Source: Pholis gunnellus
Lineage: Eukaryota > Chordata > Actinopteri > Perciformes > Pholidae
Reading direction: 5' to 3'
NCBI GenBank assembly: GCA_910591455.2
Contig: OU342826.1
Location: 5,489,326-5,553,325 of the forward strand
DNA: 64,000 nucleotides
The notes beneath the pieces were generated by a model. That model saw only the letters and a list, made by a program, of their open reading frames with translations, ran no database searches and was not told the DNA's origin. Made by a program: the position numbers and the translations under genes. Below, piece after piece: positions 12,001-24,181 of the stretch (position 1 is the stretch's first letter; every line of letters begins with the position of its first letter).

Positions 12001-12207
12001 ATTGTACATATTTGTTATAGTATTTTAATATTACCTTTTACATATTTTCATTGTATTTTTTCTGTCATATATCTATGTTATTGGTTTTTACAGTGCTTTG
12101 CTGTATTTTCATTTTCCTCTTAATATGTTTAATGTATGCACCAAACATAAGGGCACATTCTTTATAAGTGACAATCCTCCTTGGTAATAAACCGTATTCT
12201 GATTCAG
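12001..12207 (+). mobile_element. 3' tail of a LINE-like retrotransposon
   Basis: A T-rich segment leads into TATGCACCAAACATAAGGGC, ACATTC, then TTGGTAATAAACC and ends in TATTCTGATTCAG. This matches the common fish tail pattern 'gcaccaa...gcaaattcc...acttggcaataaacc' ending in short ATTCTG-type units, as seen for L2/Maui-like LINEs. Only the untranslated 3' end is present, so it is a 5'-truncated dead copy. A second copy lies at 59880-60137. Confidence 0.65.
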
Positions 12208-13019
12208 AGCTTTTGTAGTTTTTGGAGCAGAATAAAACTACAGTACCTCAGAACATCAGTCTCAGTCTCGCCCCCAAAGTGTACAGTACAAAATATTTTG
12301 GGCATTTTGTGCAAAGCAAAATAACAATATTTCCTTTACCTTTTAGATGTTCGAGCTGAAACAAGCTCCCTTTGTACTGCTCTCATCTAGCCCACACAAT
12401 AGCCCAATGATCTTTTTGAATAAAAAAAAAATAAAAAAAAAAAGACGAAAAGCTATCATCCATATCAACTTCCTTTACATAACTTCAGTTGGGTTTTTGA
12501 TTTGGATTTGTTTCATGCCAGCTGCTCGCAGAATAACGTTAGACTCAGCGGTCCCCACTGTCCAGCCTCTTTCCCTTCAGCAAACAGATGTGTGGGCAAG
12601 GCACAAACAAGCTCCCAAAGCTTTGCTCGGTCCATAAATAACCTGTTTGTCTTAATCCATCAAGTTTGTGGATGTAGAAGCCGGTACCTTTTGTAGCATG
12701 TGGGGGCTGAGTATTAGCTGGATGTCTGCAGTATCATGATGTATAAGCTTATTCTTTCAACAGGGTCTGGTCCACTACAGGGCTATTATGCCAGGCTAGT
12801 GCCACCAATCCATCACGCTTAAGCACTGTGCAGCCTATTTCACTTGGCAGCCAGCCACCGTCACCCTCTGCTCAACTATTTTCATACTCAAATCTATGGA
12901 TGTGACTTATTCATAAGGTTGAGGTGTTTGGAGAAATGGTCAGAAGGTCACAGGGATACATGGGATTTTGAACACGAGGGCGCTCTTCCCTGCATTTATA
13001 TTGGTGTTATATACCAAAC
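12208..13019. other. Unique stretch with A-rich tract
   Basis: An A-rich run is at 12422-12443. The part 12660-12880 is complex and repeat-free (TTATGCCAGGCTAG, CACGCTTAAGCAC) and may be regulatory. No coding signal is recognised. Confidence 0.4.
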
Positions 13020-13561
13020 AGCGGTGGAAGAGGTACTCCGATCTTTTATTCAAGTAAAAAATAATCCAGTAAAAGTCCTGCATTCAAAAAAAAATAGTTC
13101 GAACAAATGTAAAGCGTTAAAATGAAAAGTACTCGTTCTGCAGAAAAAAAAGGCCCATGACAGATATGTTATTGTGTAGCCTCTTATATTATTTGATTGT
13201 TATAATTGATGCATCAGTGCATCAATAGCATTTTACCATTGTAGCGGCTCAGGATGGAACTTATATCTTCTGTATACCGTTATGTAGGTTCGGCCACTGG
13301 TGCCCAACCTCGAGGTCAGGCCCCCTGCAGAGGGTCACATGTTACCATGAGGCCCAAAGCCACTGCTTTTTTCATAAGGGTCACAAGACAAATAATATTA
13401 ATATATAACACAGCGATGTATTTTATAAACTCAGCACATGCTGTGATCTGTAAACTCTTTATCTGAAAAGTAACTGTAGCTGTCAACTACATTCAGATGC
13501 GTAAAAGTATAATATTCCCTTTGAAATGTACTGCAGTTGAAATAACAAGTAATTGAGTGTA
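13020..13561 (+). mobile_element. 'GTACT-rich' teleost repeat, near full length, interrupted
   Basis: Head GCGGTGGAAGAGGTACTCCG, then AAAAGTCCTGCATT, AAAAGTACTCGTTCTGCAGAA, an AT-rich middle with TGATGCATCAGTGCATCA, a CATTTTACCATTGTAGC segment, and an end with TTTATCTGAAAAGTAACT and GAAATGTACTGCAGTTGAA. This is the order of a very common spiny-rayed-fish repeat with AGTACT-like termini, probably a non-autonomous DNA transposon. It has no coding capacity. Another repeat is inserted at about 13287-13396, so this element is the older of the two. Confidence 0.8.
13287..13396 (+). repeat. Nested 'TTCCCAACC' teleost repeat
   Basis: GGCCACTGGTGCCCAACCTC, GAGGTCAGGCCCCCTGCAGA and GGGTCACATG give the pattern 'agtggttcccaacctagggtcgggcccc...aagggtcac' of a frequent fish repeat. 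It splits the surrounding element: the flanks GTTATGTAG and TTAATATATAACAC resume the host sequence. A reverse copy is at 60143-60195. Confidence 0.65.
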
Positions 13562-14630
13562 TTTCTTATTAGAAAGCACGAAAAACGAGACTATTTTTTC
13601 AACTAAATATGGCACATCTGGCTCCTCACAGCACCACTGCTGCTTCGAAATGTGTTTTTTTGACCCACTTTGGTTACAGGCACACGAGACAAAAACAGAA
13701 GACGTGTTGCCCTCGTCCCAAAAAGTCCCCTCAGCAGTCATTTTACAAACCGAGCAGGAGTGTTATTTTTCCACTTTCTAATTCTATCCTTTTATCAGGC
13801 CACCCTGTGATTGGTTTCAGGTGATAAGAGGGGAGTCGCAATGAAAAAAACAAGCAAATCGGTAATGTTAAGAATTAGAGGTGGAAAACTGCTTTCTTGT
13901 TATCTCACCGGGGAGTAAAATGGGAAGTAGAAGTCGATTTCGAAATGTTACGTGAGCATTACTGCAAGGTGTCAAGGTGTGGCATGGTAATCAGCTACTT
14001 CGCTTTCTCTTCCAGGAACTTGTATTTTTTTTTTTATTAATCTTTGCAAATACTTTCCGTGCAAAGATTTTTATTTTATTTTTTTCCTTGTGGAACTTTG
14101 TTGAAACGGAGGTTGTCGACTTTTAGAAAGAAAAACCCTTCTGTGAAGTTTGCTCACTTTTCATGGCAATCACCTCGCTGATTATCCCGCTGAAAGATCA
14201 AGACGAGCAGCTTCCAGAGGCGGTGTCTATGCGTTAGCCACCAGTCCCGCGGGGGCACATTCATGCATAACTGCTCTTTTTGTGGAAATTTGGCGGAGTA
14301 AGGTGGGCGGATGTGAGCACAGGTACATTATTCAAGCGACTCCCTTTTCGCTTAGACATCACTTGGGGTCACATTAGCATTGCTAATAAGTGATGGTTTG
14401 TTGCAAGCCTTCCATGTCATAATGATCCCAAATGGTTAAAAGCAGACAGATGGGAGATATTTTCTTTTTCTCTATTTCTACCATGAGCAAGAGACAATTC
14501 TGCATGATGCATGCGGCAATGCTTTTAACAGCATATATGAAGAAGCAGGGACGTGCTGAATAGAATGTACATTGTATGCAGTGTAATCTACATAAAAGCA
14601 TGGTATGGTGGGGAAAAAGTGATAGAGAAA
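13562..14630. other. Unique stretch with poly(T) runs
   Basis: T-rich runs lie near 14026-14038 and 14070-14086. 14140-14400 is complex, with a CpG-containing part and a near-perfect 15-bp palindrome ATTAGCATTGCTAAT (14373-14387) containing two ATTA homeodomain cores. No gene is recognised. Confidence 0.4.
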
Positions 14631-14644
14631 GAGAGAGAGAGAGA
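14631..14644. repeat. (GA)7 microsatellite
   Basis: Seven GA units inside a longer purine-rich stretch. Confidence 0.9.
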
Positions 14645-15497
14645 ACTCTGGAGTCCCTACAGTCTATTTGTTTTTGAATCTACTCAAAAAGAAACTCCAG
14701 ATGCTCAGTCTGAGAACAGAATGAAACTAAAAACAGCAGACGCTTGTTTTTTCTCCCCCCAGCTCTGAAATAGTTGCAAATGGCTTTTCGGTGCCAAGGC
14801 ACATTGTTAGAATGTAGATGGGTGCCAACCGGTTCGGTTTGGAAATTGGCGAGGAAATGGCCAAGACAAACATCTGAAGCAGCGCCTTAAACAGGTCCGT
14901 TTGTACATTAAAAGATGCACCATCTCAGTATAATGAAACAAAATAGATATTAAAATGTAATCCCACTACTTGTATTGATACAGGTTTGTTGTTGCATGGC
15001 TGCTGTGGAGTGTGGAGAGAACATGCACACTCACAGCCAGCAGGTTTCCTATATAAAATCGAATACATTACCCTTTTCAGATTTGATATATGGTCTCACA
15101 GTGTGATCTCCTGAAATGTCTAATAACCCTGTTAAAACACAAGTGCATCACTAAAACACATGACTCTGATTAAAGTATTTTGTTTTACAGTGTAAACACT
15201 CTTCTGCCTGGTGCAGCTTGCCAGCACAGTCTATTTGGGGTCAATAGACTCAAGCAACACTGTAAACACACATTTTAAAAAACATTTTTTTTTTTAATGA
15301 AGCAACAGTAAATAGATGCCAATTAAAATGAGTTTGCCCGGCCTTTATTGTGAAGCTCTGACGCTTACCTTGCACTCAAGTAACAACACTCAAGGCAGAA
15401 TCAAATGACTGTTGTACAGTGTAAAGTCATGCAAAATGAAATGAGCACAACACAAATATTAGGCTTTTGGGTCCAGCGTCATGCTTGATTAGCTGTG
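14645..15497. other. Unique stretch, nothing recognised
   Basis: A T-run is at about 15287-15296. No gene or recognised repeat is seen. Confidence 0.45.
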
Positions 15498-15556
15498 GAC
15501 ACACAGAAAAACAGACACAGAGATGCACACACACTCACGCAAACACACACACAAAC
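15498..15556. repeat. Degenerate CA-rich tract
   Basis: Interrupted CACA/ACACAG units, a decayed microsatellite. Confidence 0.8.
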
Positions 15557-16224
15557 AGAACAATACATTATCTCCTGGCTGAGATAAAGATGGAAGGCAT
15601 TATTAGCTTAATCACAGACCTAAACTGGCTTATGGAAAGTGCGCTATTATGCTAACTGTTATTATTGGCAATATCTTATGTGCCTTTTCCTCTTTTAATC
15701 CCTGTTTGTTTAATCTTTGAATCTCTGTACTATGTCATTTTAGTGATTGTTATTCTATTATCAAACGATCTTAGCTTTTATGAAAAGCCATCACTTTGTA
15801 TTTTTGCTTCATTAAGATGACAACAACAACTTTGATTATCACATTTTGCTCAGAATCTGTATCTGCATAACGGACACCGGTTTGATCTCCATTTCTCCCC
15901 GTGCGTATTCAAATCTACAGCATCTCTCACCGCACGCCGTGCTTCTTATCGCTGTATGTTTGGATGAGTCATCTACATGAAATGAAATTCTGACTCACAG
16001 GCAGATTTACAACAGCGGGTTACATTCTGATCAGCAGCCAGCTGGACCTGTCCGTTAATCAACCGCCCAGGAGGATTACTTTTTTTTCACAATTTCAAAA
16101 AATGACACCCACCTGCACCTCCGTGAAATGGTTATTTCATGCGGTGTATTATGCATAATTTGTAACAAAACAATAAAGCAGAGGTAATAATGCTGCTTTC
16201 AAACCATCAGGCCTGGTGCCATCT
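15557..16224. other. Unique stretch, candidate regulatory block
   Basis: 15880-16190 is complex, with TGAGTCATC (AP-1-like), CGTTAATCAAC and TATTATGCATAATTTG words and no simple repeats. It may be a regulatory element; no coding signal is present. Confidence 0.35.
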
Positions 16225-16490
16225 CAGTATGTTTTAGTCCTACTTACTTATAAGAAGAGTATGAAAATACACATTTACAAGCAAAAGTCCTGCATTGGAA
16301 ATGCTAGTTGAGCAACAGTAGGTACGTATTATGACCATATTATTGGATTATTATAATGGTGCAGTGCTGTGTATGTTGCAGTTGTTGTAGGTGGGTAAGT
16401 TGGAGCTCTACTTGATATGCTATTATCAACATTGTAGCGAAATGAAAATAATGTGGAATACAAGTACCTACACATCTGTAGACACTGCTC
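16225..16490 (+). repeat. 'GTACT-rich' teleost repeat, diverged copy
   Basis: AAGCAAAAGTCCTGCATTGG, then a TATTATTGGATTATTATAATG middle, an AGTTGTTGTAGGTGG segment and ACATTGTAGCGAAATGAAAA, in the same order as the copy at 13020-13561. It is diverged and lacks a clear head. Confidence 0.7.
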
Positions 16491-18368
16491 ACCACCATGG
16501 TGCTGTGTACAGTAGGTCTACAAAAGGTTTGGAATAGTATCGAGCTTCTCCAGACAGGGAACTAACATTATCATCCAGGATATGCTGCCAAGGACATACG
16601 ATGTGTCTTTGTATTCACTTTTATAGGTGTATTGAACGTTGTGCCGCACAACTACATCTGCAAAGCATTATAATGCATCAAATGAAAGTAAACTAAAAAC
16701 AAAATGTCCCGAAAAGCTTCATTAGTGTACTGTACTTGACTCTTTTACGTAATTGTGGCACAGTGAGATAGTGAACATCTGTATTATTAATTTGTCTAGA
16801 GGATATCTCCAGAGTAACTTTGAATATTGTACAATTTCTATGAATATATTTCTAGTACGTTCTCCAGTAAGACGTGAAAGCCGAGATTCAACCGAATGTA
16901 TCAACACATCAAACATTACATGAATCCCTTTGGAAAAAAATATGCCTGCTTTGCACTTGTCACTCTCTTCCAAAAAAAAAATAAAAATAAAAAAAGGACG
17001 GTAAAGCTGCTCTTATGTGTGTTCCAAAAAAGCCTTTTGAAACTTTCAAACAAGTCAGTTCAACATTTAATTGCCAAAGAGAAGAAGAAGAAGTGCACTG
17101 TGAATGTTTTGGAACATTTTACTCAGAGAATAACTTGCAGGAAAGCGAGGGCGATTACAGCACTATGTAAAGAACGCATGAATGCCCAAGGACAGGTTAT
17201 GGTGTCCCTGCTAGCTGGTAGATTGATCGCTATAAAAACCCTGGATCTGTTTACCACGCAATCGTCATGGGACCTCGTTTGCGCAAACAAATCTGAAAAA
17301 CGGCTTCTGAGGATATACTAATGGCTCATGCTTGCAAGACCCACACAGGTCAAATCGATGGGATGCTTTGGCTTCGAACGCTCTTCTAATGTATTGCCAA
17401 GGGTTTTCCCACGTCGCCCAATTTACAAGTTGGGAGATTTGTATACGCCGATAAACCGGAGCTTGAAATGTCTTGCCCTTGCTCATTCTAAATTGTTCCT
17501 TAGCAGAGCGTTAAAGGCAATTAAAGCAACACAACATACGGCTTTTGTTTGGCGCAAACGCCAGCTGATGTGACTTGGATGTCTGATCAACACGTCTATT
17601 GGCATGTTTACTGTATTTACTGTGAAATCCTAGATTGACACAATTTGTACATCCGCAGATATACAGAACTCACATGTTCTTACCTGTGAGAAGTGTAAGT
17701 CCACGAGCTAAAGCAGATTTTAAACAGAGCTCTCTGGATAACTGCATGTATTTGGCACCAACAGAGCTTCCCCTTTCCACTCTGAATTCAACTATGATTA
17801 CCAAGAAGAAGAAAATAGGTCAGGAGGAGGTTGGAAAGGTAATGAGAATTATAAAAACTGCACAGTGTAAAGGCATTAAGCTTGTTTTTTTTTTGCTCAC
17901 AACTGAGCGGCGTTCCCTTGACCGCTGTGAAAATGACTGCAGTAATCTATGAGAGAGAAAATCTATTTCTCAGCATGCATGGACCTTTCCTACACCTAAC
18001 TGGAAAAAAAAACATGGGAGTGTTCTGAATGTACCTTAAACTAGCCATCAAAATCTCTTAATGATAGAAATCTAGGGCCAAAGATAGGACACATAGTGGC
18101 AGCGTCATTTTAATGTTTTTTCTGGTGGGGATTTTTGAAAAATATGAGTTCATTAACAAAAAAATGAGAGCTGCTGTAGGTGACTTTTGACAACTGGGGA
18201 GCAGAAAGAGTGCGAAAAAAACTCATATTAACATAACTTGATACATCAGATATCAAGTGACTGAACAGAGAAGAGAGTACCATCTACAGCACAGCACTTA
18301 AACTTAATCAGCAGTAATTCCCAGGAAAGAAAGATTAAACTGATTAATTTCTAAGTGTGTTATGTTTG
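16491..18368. other. Unique non-coding stretch, 1.9 kb
   Basis: An A-rich run is at 16972-16996. A 141-codon plus-strand frame (16896-17321) is lysine-rich partly because of A-runs. It has no domain I recognise and starts in low-complexity sequence, so I do not call it. No recognised repeat otherwise. Confidence 0.4.
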
Positions 18369-18520
18369 TTCAGGTTTAGGCCCCAAAATAACTTGGTCTG
18401 GTTTAGGGAAACATTGTGGTTTAAGTTAAAAATACCTTCATAGTCATGATTACAATAATAACCACAAACCTGGTTATAGGGAAGGATCACGGTCACGCTT
18501 CGACTCATCAGTTTAGAATT
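18369..18520 (+). repeat. 'TTTAGGC' teleost repeat fragment
   Basis: CAGGTTTAGGCCCCAAAATA, ACTTGGTCTGGTTTAGGGAA, then GGTTTAAGTTAAAAATACC. This resembles the fish repeat pattern 'gtttaggcacaaaa-cacttggttaggtttagggaaa...gtttgggttaaaa'. It is a partial and diverged copy. Confidence 0.55.
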
Positions 18521-18899
18521 TTACATCTGATGTAATCAGTTTGCAAACTCTTATTTATCTTGGCTCGGTGATTTAAGAGACTAAAGGTTCTTGTTGTTGC
18601 TAACTTAATATATGTGCATTTTAATTGAATGCATAAGCTTACATTGATTGATAATTGTTTAGCAGAGACATCTCCTCCGTAGACACTGTTACTGGTTGTT
18701 TCAGTATTCTCAGTAGGACAGTCCGGGCTTGTTTGTTGGGGAGTTTGGGAGCTGCTGTCAATTCACTGACATCAGTGCTAAAGACACTGTTGATGTTTTT
18801 CAACTCTAAACTGAACGTGTTGCCAATATTTTAAAAAAAAGTCAGCATGATTGTGACACATTATCACAGTCAAGATGATTTTAATTAAAGCTGGGGGGA
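18521..18899. other. Unique stretch, nothing recognised
   Basis: No gene or recognised repeat. Confidence 0.45.
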
Positions 18900-18952
18900 G
18901 GCAGGTTATTTTGGGTATTATTGGGCAAACCCAAAATCCATAATAACCTGCC
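18900..18952. repeat. 53-bp nested hairpin
   Basis: The outer arms GGCAGGTTATT (18900-18910) and AATAACCTGCC (18942-18952) are perfect 11-bp complements. Inside, TTTTGGGT (about 18909-18916) pairs with ACCCAAAA (18929-18936), with a 5-nt bulge on the right side. The result is a compact cruciform-capable structure. I recognise no family. Confidence 0.75.
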
Positions 18953-19497
18953 AGCATATTGTAATTGAAGTGGTCCTTCCTGACACAATAACCTCTTCCA
19001 GTACTAGTAATTGATTTAAAGAAAAAACTCCCAATTGTCCTCCAAATGCTTTTATATACAATGTTAATTATTTAGCATCTGAATTTGTCGAACAGCCAAT
19101 AAAAACGCCCTCTCTCTCTCTGAAAGGACCTGAGATTAGCCAAAGTCTCCCATCACGGGATTGATTTCCGGAAGCCTTAAAACAAGCGCCAAGAGCCGGG
19201 GCAGAAGACTAGTTCTCCCTCAGACCACTTGAATTACAATATGCTGAAAGGTTATGATGGAACTGTTGCCCAATGAGGCTAAAAGTAAACTGCCCATACC
19301 CCAGCTTTATTAAATAGACAGCACTGTCTGTTAGCTTCACTCTCAACAGTCAATTATTTTAAAGTTACTCCTGACATACGCAGCAACTGTGACAGACTAG
19401 TCTTTCTTAAAGCTTGGCTTTAAGTAGTATGTACACTTCTAACATGAAGAAATGTATCAGTAGTAAGTGGTTTTGACCATTACTACTATCAGTGTTG
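18953..19497. other. Unique stretch, nothing recognised
   Basis: A short CT-repeat sits near 19110-19121. No gene signal. Confidence 0.45.
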
Positions 19498-19518
19498 CCC
19501 CCCCCCCCCCCCCCCCCC
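19498..19518. repeat. C21 homopolymer
   Basis: Twenty-one uninterrupted C. On the minus strand this is a G21 run able to form G-quadruplex structure. Confidence 0.95.
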
Positions 19519-20644
19519 AGTCCTTCCTGCAAGAGGAACATTTGCTCATTGATGAAATATTCATAGAAATATTAAGGATTCAACTTGTGAAGTAATTTGC
19601 CATACTTCATTTGAAGTGTGTCTTGAATTTCTAGATGCTTTGAAGTGAGTGTTTTTTTTCTATTTGTATGTGTGTAGAGAGTGACAGAGCGCAGACATGC
19701 ACACATGGTGCTCGAGGGTCTCTCAGCAGCCCCATTTGCTCCTCGGTGACACTCATTTCCCTTGCTCTAGAGGGGTTTTTTTCTTCCCCCCGCGGACCCT
19801 CCAGGAACCAAAATACCTGTGTTTTATGTACACTTCATATCTCAGTCTCCGCAGTCGTCTGAGGGGGGGACCTGGACCGTTATCCCAGCAGAGAACAACA
19901 CATCATTTTATCCTGTCAAGCCTTCTGTTAGGCCTCATCACGGAGAGCAAGCACTCAGGATACCATGATATTATTAGTCTCCCAGGGAGGGTTTTTCATT
20001 CAATTTTCCCCACAACATTGCACTGTAGGAAGGTCTCTTCGGTGTGGAGCGAGAAAAAAAAAAGTGAGAAATAGGAGATAGTGCAGAGGCACAGCTTCCG
20101 TTGATCTCTGTTTTGCGAAGGATATCTTGAAAACTAGGTGATCCAATAGCCACGATCTTTGAGGGAAGATCTGTGCAAAATGTATGGAAGGTTTTCCCCA
20201 CTGCTCACTACTCTCTCCAGTCTCGGGGCGTTGGTTTGGGATACTTGTGCTTTTAGTGCAAAGCGCTTCAAGTCTTTCATACAATGGCTGTGACACGGTC
20301 AGGGAGATTCTCCAGCTTGATACTTGATACAAAATATTTGCACCTCAATGGACGCAGGAAATGTCGCTTGCGAGCAACTTCAATGAAAAAAGGGGAGTGG
20401 ATTTCCTTTTCCCAACATACAGCAGATCCAATCTGAGGCATCTGGAACATTCAGGAAAAAAAAAAGTGCTTCTGCTGTATTTCCAACAGGGCTGCACAGT
20501 TCAATCCGACTCTAACTTTCAAAGCCCAAGGCTTAATCCCCTCACCGGTGAAGGCGTTTGTTTGAGGATCGCCCTTACCGCTGGCGCCGTCCTTGCCGTG
20601 CCCTCCAAAGGCGTACTGGCAGATCTTCACTCAGGATTCCTCTT
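19519..20644. other. Unique stretch, 1.1 kb
   Basis: GC is moderate. Overlapping open frames on both strands (19697-20074 plus, 20000-20332 minus, 20361-20768 plus) have no recognisable products. The last runs through a poly(A) tract. A-runs are at 20053-20062 and 20456-20465. No gene is called. Confidence 0.4.
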
Positions 20645-20667
20645 AAAAAAAAAAAAAAAAAAAAAAA
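20645..20667. repeat. A23 homopolymer
   Basis: Twenty-three uninterrupted A. No upstream retroposon body is recognised, so I treat it as a simple tract. Confidence 0.95.
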
Positions 20668-22014
20668 CTCTCTCCCAAGCCCACATTGCCGCCCAATCTT
20701 CTAATTTATTTCTCAGTTTTGTTTTGTTGACTGTTGGCAAGTGGTATCCCATCAAACAGCCTGCTTAATATTGCCCAAAATTCCACAGAGATAGCTGAAC
20801 CCTAAATGTCAGCACGAAGCACAAACACAGAATTTCACCAACGAAGTTTGTTTATTTCATTAATAAATAGATAAACAGCTCAAAGTAGTATCAATGATGC
20901 AGAACCATGGCCATCACATTACTTTTTGACATTACGGGAGCAGTAAATGAGTTTTCTTTGATGAACTTGTGGCCTTTACAATAAACAACAAGCTATTATT
21001 AAAGGCCACTGTCCAATAAGGAATGATGGCCTGCTTGTAAATTGTGAGAGGTTATTCATTAGAGGCAAATCAGAAGTAAATCATACTGACCTTTAATTTC
21101 TTTTTTAGATACAGAGGAGATGAGGATCATGGAAAATCCCAAATAAATATACATTCACGTATTTATGATTTATCTCCAAACAGAGCCCATACAACCCAAC
21201 TGAAACGATAGTGGGACAAATGAAATAGTTGAGTCACATGGCACAGTTATGTTATTTTGTCCCATTTCAAGTACCGCTTGTATCTACAATATTAGTGGTT
21301 TTGGTCTTTCTCGTTTTATCCCTATTTCATCAATCTCAAGGCAACCTTTCTTGTGTCACGGGCATCATCAGTGACTTCGTCACCAGCGCTTGAGCAAGTG
21401 TGGGCCGTTGAGAAATGTCCATGATGCCTAACGAGGTATTTAAGCTGCCACAGTGTCGCCCTCGGAAAGAAAGTCGGGCTCAGGAAGAGGAATAATGTCC
21501 TCATTCAAATTTGACACACTTGAAGTAAAATGCTGACCATGTTGATGGCATAAAAGTGGGGAAGTGGGGTGAGGGAGACGCAGTCTCACAGATGATTTTC
21601 ACTCCTATTCAGCAGTTTCAGACCAAAGGGGTATTAGACAGAGGACTTGTCTATTAGATTTAAGCCAAGCTACTCACCAGCCTGCCGAGAGAAATCCCCC
21701 AATGATTTGCAGAATCAAGGAAAATAATCTCAATCCTTGCATCATTTTTCCTCACGTCCCGCTGCCAAGGTTGGCCATCAAATACCCATTTTTTTTTCAC
21801 ACCGTGCATATGAAATAATAAACAATCCAAATGTAAATTACACCATCAGCATGTAGATCTCTCCTCGTGACTTATTATCATTCAAAGACAGACACTTCAA
21901 ACTGCAAACGCAGTTTTATTTTTGGTGTGCTCTTCCAAATTCAGTGGACCACATTCACAAGGCCTATTTCTTTTTAAATAAGCAGCAAAAGAAAAGTAAA
22001 CATTTTTTTGTTGT

Positions 22015-22018
<4 letters not shown>
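20668..22018. other. Unique stretch, candidate regulatory block
   Basis: 20850-21110 is complex, AT-rich and repeat-free with many TTATTAA/ATTCATTAGA words, resembling conserved non-coding DNA. 21640-21890 is similar. No coding signal is recognised. Confidence 0.35.

Positions 22019-22054
<36 letters not shown>
22019..22054. repeat. (TG)18 microsatellite
   Basis: Eighteen uninterrupted TG units. Confidence 0.97.
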
Positions 22055-22056
<2 letters not shown>

Positions 22057-23239
22057 CATCCCAGATAACACAAGTTTCTAATTCTTGAAGATCTGGGCTG
22101 ACTCACACACACTATGCGGGATAGAGCAGGAGAGGAAGGAGGAGAGCTGCCAGTGATTGATCGCTGAGCTGTCGAGCGGAGCTGCGGACAGGGGATTGGA
22201 AAAGCTTGGATTTGAGAATATGCCAATAACTCATTTCCAAAGAAATAAACATCAGTTGCATTTACAGCAAATCAGAGATGCACCGGGAAGGAAAACACGT
22301 TCATTCCCATCCACAAATGCCAAGTCCTTTTGCACAAGGCAATCAAGTGATAAAATCACTAACACAGCTGCCTTTATCAAGACAGAAATAAGTGGATCAC
22401 AGCTATAAAATGCGGGTGGCAATTTGCTTTTTTCTTCGTCTATTGTTTGGTTAAAATATTTATCAATGCAATGATTCAGATGGAGCATATAACTCATGTG
22501 TAAGATGTTACACATTAAACATTGATAACAGGTTGCACTTACAAGAGTAATGCAGCCTCGGAATGTGACAATAACACACGTCTCTGGTGTTTTAATATGT
22601 ATTCATATTCAAGCAGAAAGCACTCTCCTGCTTGAGGTTTTTATTATTTTTTACAACTTCTCAGCAGGACCGTTAAATTACCTGGAACGCGAGGTCAGCT
22701 ACCCTCCTTAGCCTAATCGGGGAGTGACGAATACACGGCTAAAAAATAAGAAATACTTGTCGGGGGAATATGTCTAGAGCTTTTCCTCGTATGAAAACAA
22801 AACAGAAGGAAGGAGTAAAATCGGGTCTGTCGAGGTTGAAAGGAGTAATCCAGGGACTTCAGATGAAAAATAGTCTCTTGGCTAACTCTGGCACATTTAT
22901 ATATTATTTTATTTATGTGCGCTGTCCCTACCAAATGAACCGTTAAAGAAATAATAGAGTTTGCCGTCGTTGATGTAGGCGCATCTCAACTCGTTGACAA
23001 CTTGACGCTTTTATTTTTGCAACGCAACAGCTCAGAAAATCATCGTTTTTTTGCGGAAAAAAAATGACTTTGTGAAAGTACTCGTGACAAAAACTACAAT
23101 TTGAAAAAACATATTTACGTTTGAATTAATCACATGAAAAAATGTCCCCAGTGTGTAAAGGCCTAAACATGGTACATGGTACAATAACAAGAAATTGAAG
23201 TGACTAATGACTAACGTAATAAATAGCCATTAAGTCACT
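22055..23239. other. Unique stretch, nothing recognised
   Basis: No gene or recognised repeat. Short open frames at 22157-22408 and 22252-22515 lie on opposite strands and show no domain. Confidence 0.45.
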
Positions 23240-23480
23240 CAGTTCTTTAGACGATTGATAACATTCAAGTTGATTTAATTGATTTTCTCGTCTGTTAGGT
23301 ATATAGAGCTACAGCTAGCTGCTAGTTTAATTCACCTCAAAGACGGGAACAGCTATCATTTCTCTTTGTCCGAAACACAATCCACCTACAGTCATCACTA
23401 AAGCTCAATAACTAACAGAGTATAGCTCTATATTGTAAATCTGTTTCTCCGTTTTCACTCTTAATGTTAATCTAACTTTG
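23240..23480 (+). repeat. 'TTAGC' foldback teleost repeat, diverged copy
   Basis: GAGCTACAGCTAGCTGCTAG is followed by AATCCACCTACAGTCATCAC, TAAAGCTCAATAACTAACAG and GTAAATCTGTTT. This matches the internal order of the fish repeat 'gctacagccagcagc...atccacctaccagcacctctaaagctcactaattaaca'. It is strongly diverged; a better copy is at 28100-28500. Confidence 0.55.
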
Positions 23481-24181
23481 GTTCGGTGTTCATGGAGTTA
23501 ACTTGGCACACGATTCTGAGCATTTAACTGTAACTGTGTGAGATATAATCCAAAGCTTCAGAAGTTGGCGCATAGATTTTTTTATATTCCTTGTTTCATT
23601 CTCCCCATATTTCCTTCTTTCTCCGTCTGGTGATCCCACTGACTTTTTGGGTTGTTTGTCTTGCAGCAATCTGAGAATCAGAGCTAGTGCTCAGTGAAGC
23701 AGCTCAGTGTCTGCCCAGTGTCAGAGGCAACCATGTGGCTCACAGAAACCTTTTTCTCACGCAACAACAGCTTTGTTTACGCTTGGGTAGAGTCTTAACA
23801 CCACACTGTAAAATAGCATTATGCAATCATACAGGTAGCGAGGAATGTTTTTTCGTCTGCTAACCTCCACCTAGCCATCAAACCCTTTTGGACCGTAAAC
23901 AAGAAAACTTTTAATTGTCTTTTTTTTTGTATTAAGAAAACTCTACTTTTAATTAAATTAGAATTAGTGGAAGGGTTTACGTCCTCTTAAGCTCGTCTTT
24001 TGAAGTAACTATGTCGTAATGTCTGTCAGTCTTTTGACAACCATTGGTGCCAAAACTACACTTACAGACCCTGGTTTTGTGTCATTCAATCTAATTTGTC
24101 ATAAACATGGTTCATGATTTATTAGAGCCCTACTGATACAGGATTTGCTTTTTTGTTGTCAAAAATGTTAGATAATTAAAA
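23481..24181. other. Unique stretch
   Basis: A good 3'-splice-site look-alike (pyrimidine tract plus TTGTCTTGCAG) ends at about 23665, followed by an ATG in good context (23732) with a 21-codon frame. I found nothing to support an exon. 24127-24160 weakly resembles a fish repeat beginning 'gccctaccgata'. Confidence 0.35.

Noticed and set aside
20456..20667. Poly(A) tracts as signs of processed pseudogenes or SINEs
   Set aside because: No gene-like or SINE-like body precedes A23 or the shorter run. Treated as simple tracts.
23640..23800. Possible exon: strong acceptor at about 23665 followed by an ATG in good context
   Set aside because: The frame stops after 21 codons, and no matching partner exon or recognisable product is found. 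Single acceptor look-alikes are frequent.
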